From the NCBI GenBank assembly GCA_037447655.1, contig JBBHKE010001362.1, forward strand, positions 1 to 64,000: DNA of 64,000 nucleotides, given 5' to 3'. Source of the DNA: Zygnema cylindricum (lineage: Eukaryota > Streptophyta > Zygnematophyceae > Zygnematales > Zygnemataceae). Under the pieces are notes generated by a model. The model saw only the letters and a list, made by a program, of their open reading frames with translations. It did no database searches and was not told where the DNA came from. The translations under genes were made by a program, and so were the position numbers. Below are positions 58,233 through 64,000 of this stretch, piece after piece; position 1 is the stretch's first letter, and each line of letters opens with the position of its first letter.

Positions 58233-58239
58233 GTTTCCC
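58201..58239 (-). promoter_or_regulatory. -1 ribosomal frameshift signal at the gag-pol junction
   Basis: On the minus strand the heptamer GGGAAAC (58239-58233) is in the gag frame as G GGA AAC, fitting the X XXY YYZ rule. The gag stop TAA follows nine bases later and pol is open in the -1 frame from this point. After a 5-base spacer the sequence GGACTAACTGAAAGTCC can form a 5-bp hairpin; AACTGA in its loop can alternatively pair with TCAGTT just downstream. The identical signal occurs in the captured copy at 60171-60209. Confidence 0.75.
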
Positions 58240-59024
58240 ACTTCTTGGGCTTCCTGCTCAGCTAGGTATAATGCAATATCCTCTTGGAGACCTTCATTTA
58301 CTTCGGCTATTTTTAGAGAGCCTTTATCTGTACAGTCTTTAGCGTAATGATCTGGACCTCCACATTTGAAACAAGTGACTTTCTTTTTGGGTTTTATGCA
58401 CTCTCTACTAAAATGTCCCTCCTCTCCACAGTTATAACAGTTAATCTTTTTCAGTTGTGCACACTCAAATGCCCTATGACCCTTTTTCTGACAAATAGTG
58501 CATGTGGGGATGGTAAGGTTAGACTTCTGGGCATTAATGTTTGGTTTAGGACTTTTAATGTACCCCCCTCTATTGTTAAATTTATTTCCTGCATTAACAC
58601 TATGTCCACCCCTTTGATTTCCCCTGAAGATATTTTGCCTATTCACCAGACCAGCATTCAGACCCTCTTCAACAAATTCCTCATCATCCCACTGTGATAA
58701 TTCATTTAAATTACCCCTTACTGATCGTGTTTCCCGATTATACCCCAACTGATCCTCTAATTCCAATGACTTATCTTGTAATTCCTTCAAATTATTAAAA
58801 TTTTGATGTTTTAGCTCTGATTTCAGTACAGGATTCAAATAGTTCAAGAAATGAAATTTAGCCATTTCATCAGTCAAACCTATGACATGAATACTAGATG
58901 AGTCAAATTCTACAATATAATCCTTCACAGATCCAGTCTGCTTACCGACACAGGTTAGAGCACCCTCACCGGTCACGGCAATCGATTTTCGGGTGAGCAA
59001 ACTTCTCCCTGGTTTCTAACCAAA
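58221..59024 (-). CDS. gag: Gypsy Gag, N-terminally deleted, with three zinc knuckles
   Basis: The frame to the stop at 58223-58221 encodes the C-terminal part of the capsid region ([36 protein letters not shown]), a linker, and three CX2CX4HX4C knuckles: [28 protein letters not shown] and [14 protein letters not shown]. Only about 90 bp separate the primer site from KQTGSV, whereas the captured copy at 59347 has at least 39 more residues upstream (IPDNADWETF, RMEEKWLNC). The first ~25 residues here ([19 protein letters not shown]) are not Gag-like. A truncated Gag suggests that this copy needs a helper. Confidence 0.85.
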
Positions 59025-59036
59025 GCTCCGATACCA
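59025..59036 (-). promoter_or_regulatory. Primer binding site of the Gypsy element (tRNA 3'-end type)
   Basis: TGGTATCGGAGC on the minus strand, two bases inside the LTR, differs at one position from the TGGTATCAGAGC complementary to the 3' end of plant initiator tRNA-Met. It contrasts with the anticodon-arm sites of the Copia elements. Confidence 0.85.
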
Positions 59037-59038
59037 TA

Positions 59039-61081
59039 TGTAACAGGATCTCCTACCTCACAGAAAATCCCATTACTACAAACAATTCCAACCACACATT
59101 CCACACATTGGAAAACACACATCCACATTTGACAACACTCACATAAGGATAAACTTTAAATTAGAAGAAGCTTCTGTCCACATAACATTAGCTTGGTCTC
59201 TTGCCCTCGTGGCTCAACCCTTCTTTTTTAAAGTATTTTCCACTACTCTCCACTCTTAATAATTCTATCTCTTAACTACTAAAACACTATTTAGTTAGTA
59301 AGAGATTTCAATGCAAAATGCCTTTTCTCCAATTTGGTATTAATCTCAGAGAAGGTCTAAATTGATTCCTGATAATGCTGATTGGGAAACTTTTAAAACC
59401 GCGATCAAATCGCGTTTCTTGTCTGTCACTTTTAAATCCAGAATGGAAGAAAAGTGGTTGAATTGTAAACAGACTGGATCTGTGAAGGATTATATTGTAG
59501 AATTTGACTCATCTAGTATTCATTTCATAGGTTTGACTGATGAAATGGCTATATTGCATTTCTTGAACTATTTGAATCCTGTACTGAAATCAGAGCTAAA
59601 ACATCAAAATTTTAATAATTTGAAGGAATTACAAGATAAGTCATTGGAATTAGAGGATCAGTTGGGGTATAATCGGGAAACACGATCAGTAAGGGGTAAT
59701 TTAAATGAAGTATCACAGTGGGATGATGAGGAATTTGTTGAAGAGGGTCTGAATGCTGGTCTGGTGAATAGGCAAAATATCTTCAGGGGAAATCAAAGGG
59801 GTGGACATAGTGTTAATGCAGGAAATAAATTTAACAATAGAGGGGGGTACATTAAAAGTCCTAAACCAAACATTAATGCCCAGAAGTCTAACCTTACCAT
59901 CCCCACATGCACTATTTGTCAGAAAAAGGGTCATAGGGCATTTGAGTGCGCACAACTGAAAAAGATTAACTGTTATAACTGTGGAGAGGAGGGACATTTT
60001 AGTAGAGAGTGCATAAAACCCAAAAAGAAAGTCACTTGTTTCAAATGTGGAGGTCCAGATCATTACGCTAAAGACTGTACAAATAAAGGTTCTCTAAAAA
60101 CAGCCGAAGTAAATGAAGGTCTCCAAGAGGATATTGCATTATACCTAGCTGAGCAGGAAGCCCAAGAAGTGGGAAACGGAAAGGACTAACTGAAAGTCCT
60201 CAGTTGAGTCAACCAGATCCAGAAGTTAAAGAGTTAACTTTGGAGGGCAAATTAATGAATGGAAAAGTTAGGATAGCTGAATTTATTATGATTCTCACTA
60301 CACTGCATAGTTTAAAGAATCCTTCTGATGAAATTCTCAACAACAGACCTATGTTAGGACAGTTAAGTAATGATGACACCAGACACAGTTTGATTAGATT
60401 CGAGTCACTAGTGGAAGGAAAACCGTTGAAAGTAATGGTTGATTCAGGTGCCACACATAATTTTATTTCACATAAGTTTGTAGAGGAAAATAAAATTCCT
60501 ACTGTCATAAGGGAAAAACCTTTACATGTTCAAGTGGCAAATGGTAATAAGTCCACATTAGACTTACAAACTGACACAATTGAAGTGGATATTCAGGGTC
60601 ATAAAAGGAAAGTTGTGTGTGAAATAATGAATTTAGGAAGTGAGGAACTAATTCTGGGAAAGCCTTAGTTAACAGAACATAATCCTCAAGTTAATTGGGA
60701 AATTAACACCTTAAAAGTGAAGTCTGAAAACGGTTGGAAGGTTTTGCAAGCATTACCTCCTAAGAAATTGCATAGGAATCATATAAACAATATAACCAGA
60801 TTAGGAGTGGAAGGTTTAATATCTGCTAAACAATTTAAAAAGCACTTAAAAGATAAAACAAATCATGCTTTCTTGTTGTTAGTAACTGAGGCAGTTACTG
60901 ATGAAAGAGGGGGAGAAAACACTAACATTGATGTCATCCCTAAATCAGACACCACTAAAACTTTTGAAATATAACTCCAAATCGCGTGATTCTTTCGCGA
61001 ACGTCTACCAAATTCAATAATCTATAATCATAACTCCTAAATACCCTTTATAAACAAGTTCGATCCGCTATTACTGTTACA
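59039..61081 (-). repeat. Rearranged 5' LTR of the Gypsy element
   Basis: Plus-strand positions 59039-59345 match the first 307 bp of the LTR and 60959-61081 match its last ~120 bp. The middle ~540 bp is replaced by an inverted 1.6-kb gag-protease piece. The right junction has an 11-base match (AACTTTTGAAA) shared by pol and LTR; the left shares TATTAATC with the intact LTR. Confidence 0.9.
59346..60969 (+). pseudogene. Inverted gag-protease fragment captured in the Gypsy LTR
   Basis: The plus-strand gag frame (59347-60189) begins within the capsid region (QRRSKLIPDNADWETFKTAI) and includes all three zinc knuckles and the stop at 60187-60189. The frameshift heptamer is at 60171-60177. The pol start and protease follow ([12 protein letters not shown] near 60440), with a TAG replacing Trp in GKPWL near 60666, then a frame to 60974. 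Compared with the main body there are a few amino-acid differences (DEMAILHF versus [16 protein letters not shown] versus TDKGSLKI). It is therefore a close but separate family member, and carries Gag residues that the main body lacks. Confidence 0.88.
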
Positions 61082-61086
61082 CAACT

Positions 61087-62755
61087 CTACTCCTCGTCCT
61101 CCTCCATTTGTCAACCATTATTGTATTTCTCCAACTTCTCGGGTTGCTTGTCTAGGATATAGGAAGCATTACATTGTCGAAACGAACAGCCCTATATTTT
61201 TTTCAGTCGTCAAAAACTTTTGAAAACTTTTCGCACGTGTGAATATGTTTTCCCATTTGTGTAAATTGTTCTACTTTATTTAAAACACATTGCCGAAGTG
61301 GTTTATGATAAGTTGATTTTCGTACATCCGAAGTTCGAGGATGACGCAAAGTGTACTCAAAAAATTTGCGATTTCTTTGTACAGTTGCAACTTAGGCAGT
61401 ACGGTGCGAAGTTTTAAAGGAAAACGACAGAAAAAAGCCCGTACTTAGCCACATGGGGCCATATCCTACAGACAGAATCGTAACTTACGTTGTGACGATT
61501 GTAAACGTCAACAATACCTGTGACGGTTGTCAACGTCTACAATATGCGTTGTCACACGTTATTATTTGTAACTTCTTGTGACGTCACATGCCTTGCCGTG
61601 ACATTGTAGACGTATGCCTTCTAGTTGTGTCGTTCATTGTTGAACAAGATGCGCTTTGCCTTTGCGTTGCATGTCCGGTTGACGTGAAAAAACATCGGAA
61701 TTTGGAGACCCCTTCAAAAAATAATTGCGTACCGGATCAAAACGGACAAAAAAAACGAATTGTGTACTTTTTTTTGTCGTTCTGAACGCAAACAGACAAA
61801 ATATAGCAAATTATGTGCTTTTCCTTGTCGCTGAAAATCGTTTTAATCTTTTTGAGAAATTTCAACACGTGCAAATATGTGCTCCTATTTGTTTATTGAA
61901 AATACTTTGTTTTAAAACACATCGACGATTTGTTTTAAAGAAAAGTTTGAAGATGACGTTTTTGGTTTTGGCAGTGGGTTGAAAAACAGAAGACGACAAC
62001 ATGTAGTACATTCTAAGTTCGACGATGACGCAAAATGTACTTCTCCTTTTTTGATTTTTTTGTACGGTTGAAACTTACGCGGTACAGCGCTACGTTTTAC
62101 AGGAAACGACAGAAAAAACAGTTACTTTGGCACAAGGGGACATACCCTTTGTTGTATGCTTATTCGTGAATTGTGAATTTAATGCACCAGACGACAATAC
62201 GAACTCTGAGGGTGTGTCCCTTTGTGCCAAAGAAATGGTTTTTTTGTCGTTTTCCTAAGAAACTTAGCGCCGTCCAATACAATCATAGCCTACGAATAAA
62301 TTGAAATAACTGAAAATACAATTTGCGTAAATTTTGAATGTACTACATGTTATCGTTTTGTGTTTTTCGACCTACGAATACGTCATGCCACGTCACTATC
62401 AAAATTTAGCGTAAAATACATCGAAGATGTGTTTTAAGGTAAAGTATGAATCCTCCACAAATAGGAAAATATCATCGCACGTTTCAGAGGATTTGAAAAG
62501 TTTTCAACAAGGAGAAGTACACGTTCTTTTGGTTTTTGTCTGTTTGATTCCAATGCATTTTTTTTTGTAGGGTCTCACGAGTTAAATGTCATTTCACGGC
62601 GACCAGATGGAGAGGCAAAGGCAAAGGCATCTTCTCCAACGTTGAACAACATAGGATTGAAAAGCTGTAAGTCTACAATGTCACGTGCGACGTCACAAGC
62701 AGTTTCAAAAAAAAATCTGTAAGTTATTACATGGGGACACACAATAATAGGATAT
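61087..62755. repeat. Patchwork of K-type (Harbinger-like) repeat pieces
   Basis: Several GGGG(A/C)CA-type ends related to K1 are seen: CATGGGGCCATATCC near 61452, GGGGACATACCC near 62138, GGGTGTGTCCC near 62208 and GGGGACACAC near 62730. 62208-62739 looks like one copy with inverted ends. Interiors share CGTCTACAAT words, ACGACAGAAAAAA and a T-run followed by GTAGGGTCTC. No coding content is recognised; a 65-codon Cys-rich ORF (61588-61785) has no known domain. Confidence 0.6.
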
Positions 62756-63201
62756 CAAAGTTAGCCACAACAAGTAAACCCTGTCATGCTGAGCCCTAGA
62801 TACGACAGATTTCGATATTCCGAAATTCCATCGTCCGCCGACAGCTGTTTCTGGCCTTGAAAAGCCCTTTTTTTCGCCGGTCTGACATTTCCCGCCAAAC
62901 TGGATGTAGTGTTTTCAATCCCAAAGCGCGCCGCCGCGGCAGTCAAAAAGTGTCATTTGGTGCGCTGGCAGTCGACTGGCGTTCATTTCCAGAACGGCCG
63001 TCAAAGAGGCTACGGCAGACTGCCGGTTACGCCCTGCCGGTCGCCATTAAGGTTTCGGCCGTCAGTTTTACCCATACAAAATCTGATGGTAGGTTTTATT
63101 TTTCAGTGTGTCAGCGAAAAACAAAATTGAAGCGAACGTTTTTTACACTTATTTTTTCGTATCTGGTCTACCCTAATACAAATTGAGGTTTTCCAGCTGC
63201 C
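62756..63201 (+). other. Presumed upstream region of the GMC oxidoreductase gene
   Basis: GC-richer than its surroundings between 62810 and 63060. A 109-codon ORF (62857-63186) overlaps it but has no recognised domain and ends just before the GMC start. No clear TATA box is identified. Confidence 0.45.
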
Positions 63202-63268
63202 ATGGATGGAAACGTGCAGAATGTATTCCTTTTCTTGGCTTTCTTGATGCCAATATTTCTAGTACAAG
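63202..63268 (+). CDS. Exon 1 of a HOTHEAD-type GMC oxidoreductase (signal peptide)
   Basis: The ATG at 63202 is followed by MDGNVQNVFLFLAFLMPIFL and VQ, a short hydrophobic signal peptide, then donor GTATTG at 63269. It leaves one base (G) that pairs with the first two of the next exon (GC) to give Gly, so the phases agree. The intron is 253 bp. The start is chosen because it gives a secretion signal directly before the conserved domain, as in plant HOTHEAD/mandelonitrile lyase-like proteins. Confidence 0.78.
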
Positions 63269-63521
63269 GTATTGCACAATTCTACGCTTTTTGAACAGCT
63301 TCTTAATGAAGTGATTGCCAAATTTAAATTGAGATTTTTGTATCCATACAATGAAACATAGCTGTTAATTATGATTTTTAAGGGCAAATCCTCGTATAAC
63401 TCTCTTTTGCATTATTGGATAAAATCTTTTAATGAACATATTTTACTGTTGCAACCAACCTTCGTTAAGAAAACGTGGAACTTTCCTCCTGTTTTCTCAC
63501 AAGTTGTATTCTTCTTTGCAG

Positions 63522-63685
63522 GCTATGATGATCCGTACATAAAGGATGCGAAAGAAGCACCTGAAGTGAGCCAATATGATTACATTATTGTCGGTGGAGG
63601 GACAGCTGGTTGTCCTTTAGCGGCCACATTGTCTGAAAAATATTCTGTGCTTGTTTTGGAACGTGGTGGTGTTCCGTACGACCAG
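63522..63685 (+). CDS. Exon 2 of a HOTHEAD-type GMC oxidoreductase (FAD-binding start), gene continues past the window
   Basis: After the acceptor TTCTTTGCAG, the exon encodes [20 protein letters not shown], then [20 protein letters not shown] and [13 protein letters not shown]. This is the GMC N-terminal Rossmann fold: GGGTAG for the ADP moiety of FAD and the acidic residue (LERGG) that binds its ribose. The donor is GTGTCC after CAG at 63685. Family members are secreted flavoproteins acting on alcohols (HOTHEAD itself is implicated in cuticle omega-fatty-alcohol oxidation); the substrate here is unknown. 63686-64000 appears intronic. The remaining ~500 residues are beyond the window. Confidence 0.88.
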
Positions 63686-64000
63686 GTGTCCATAAACACT
63701 TTTTCTAAACCTTTTAACTTAACAGATTTGGCTCCTTTGCCGTTTTAGGACTCTTTTTCATTTTTCTTTGTTTGTCTTCAATCTACATTTGTCAGTTTTC
63801 CAAATAGTTATAAACTTTCTCAAACAGTTAAAAACTTTCTCAAACAGCCTAAGGCCATTTGGTCCTGGTTATATTCCAATTAAGTTAGACATCATATAGA
63901 AATGTAATGTGGATATGTATTCTAGAGTAAACATCGATTTTTGAAAACGATTTAAGTCTCCGAGTCTGTTGCAAAATATCTGACAGTGTGCATGTGATTT

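Larger units (their letters stand above)
53502..61081 (-). mobile_element. Gypsy chromovirus-like retrotransposon with one rearranged LTR
   Basis: CAACT occurs directly outside both ends (53497-53501 and 61082-61086), so the whole 7.58 kb behaves as one insertion. Order on the minus strand: rearranged 5' LTR (61081-59039), primer site, gag, pol, polypurine tract, normal 3' LTR (54470-53502). Gag and pol are intact from the zinc-knuckle region onward, but the N-terminal half of Gag is missing from the main body. It lies between the GT14 exon and the GMC gene. Confidence 0.93.

Noticed and set aside
62857-63186. 109-codon ORF just upstream of the GMC gene
   Set aside because: Not Gag-like or GMC-like, no motif; it ends before the GMC start and is probably chance in a GC-richer promoter region.

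Overview
The window is nuclear DNA from a plant (streptophyte). The retrotransposon primer sites fit a plant-type initiator tRNA-Met, and the three cellular gene pieces are of plant families with GT-AG introns: a HOTHEAD-type GMC oxidoreductase, a DUF266/GT14 glycosyltransferase and a GH30 beta-1,6-galactanase-like enzyme. The genome looks large and repeat-rich, since about 60 of the 64 kb is transposons, their relics or unassigned intergenic DNA. I cannot name the species. There is no prokaryotic organisation, CRISPR array or RNA gene.

Layout: 1-303, LTR end of a Copia family called RLC-1 here. 1930-4920, decayed Copia remnant ending in an inverted RT fragment. 5141-6449, hAT-like MITE holding a solo Gypsy LTR. 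7407-20327, RLC-1 element interrupted by a second, antisense RLC-1 element (11208-17653). 20389-24492, gag-only LTR element E with target duplication GGAAG. 24493-26719, Harbinger-like and hAT-like MITEs. 26739-31768, hAT MITE holding LTR element F (26800-30987, target duplication AATAT), whose only ORF fuses Gag to an RNase H remnant. 31769-38580, a nested field of TIR elements including a Copia relic (G) with inverted LTR ends. 39940-41950, GH30 gene. 44836-46826, a 2-kb purine-only tract. 52236-52619, first exon of a GT14 gene. 53502-61081, a Gypsy chromovirus-like element with target duplication CAACT, one of whose LTRs contains an inverted gag-protease piece. 63202-63685, the first two exons of a GMC oxidoreductase that runs off the window.

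The main theme is unusual retroelement biology. Five Copia-type elements carry a primer site matching the anticodon arm of tRNA-iMet rather than its 3' end; that site contains an AUG in the gag frame and a palindromic TGGGCCCA core. Elements E and F lack most or all of pol and so must rely on helpers; F shares LTR, primer-site and polypurine-tract features with RLC-1. Three separate elements (J, G and the Gypsy) carry inverted internal segments, consistent with strand-transfer errors during reverse transcription. The Gypsy element also shows a GGGAAAC -1 frameshift heptamer at the gag-pol junction.
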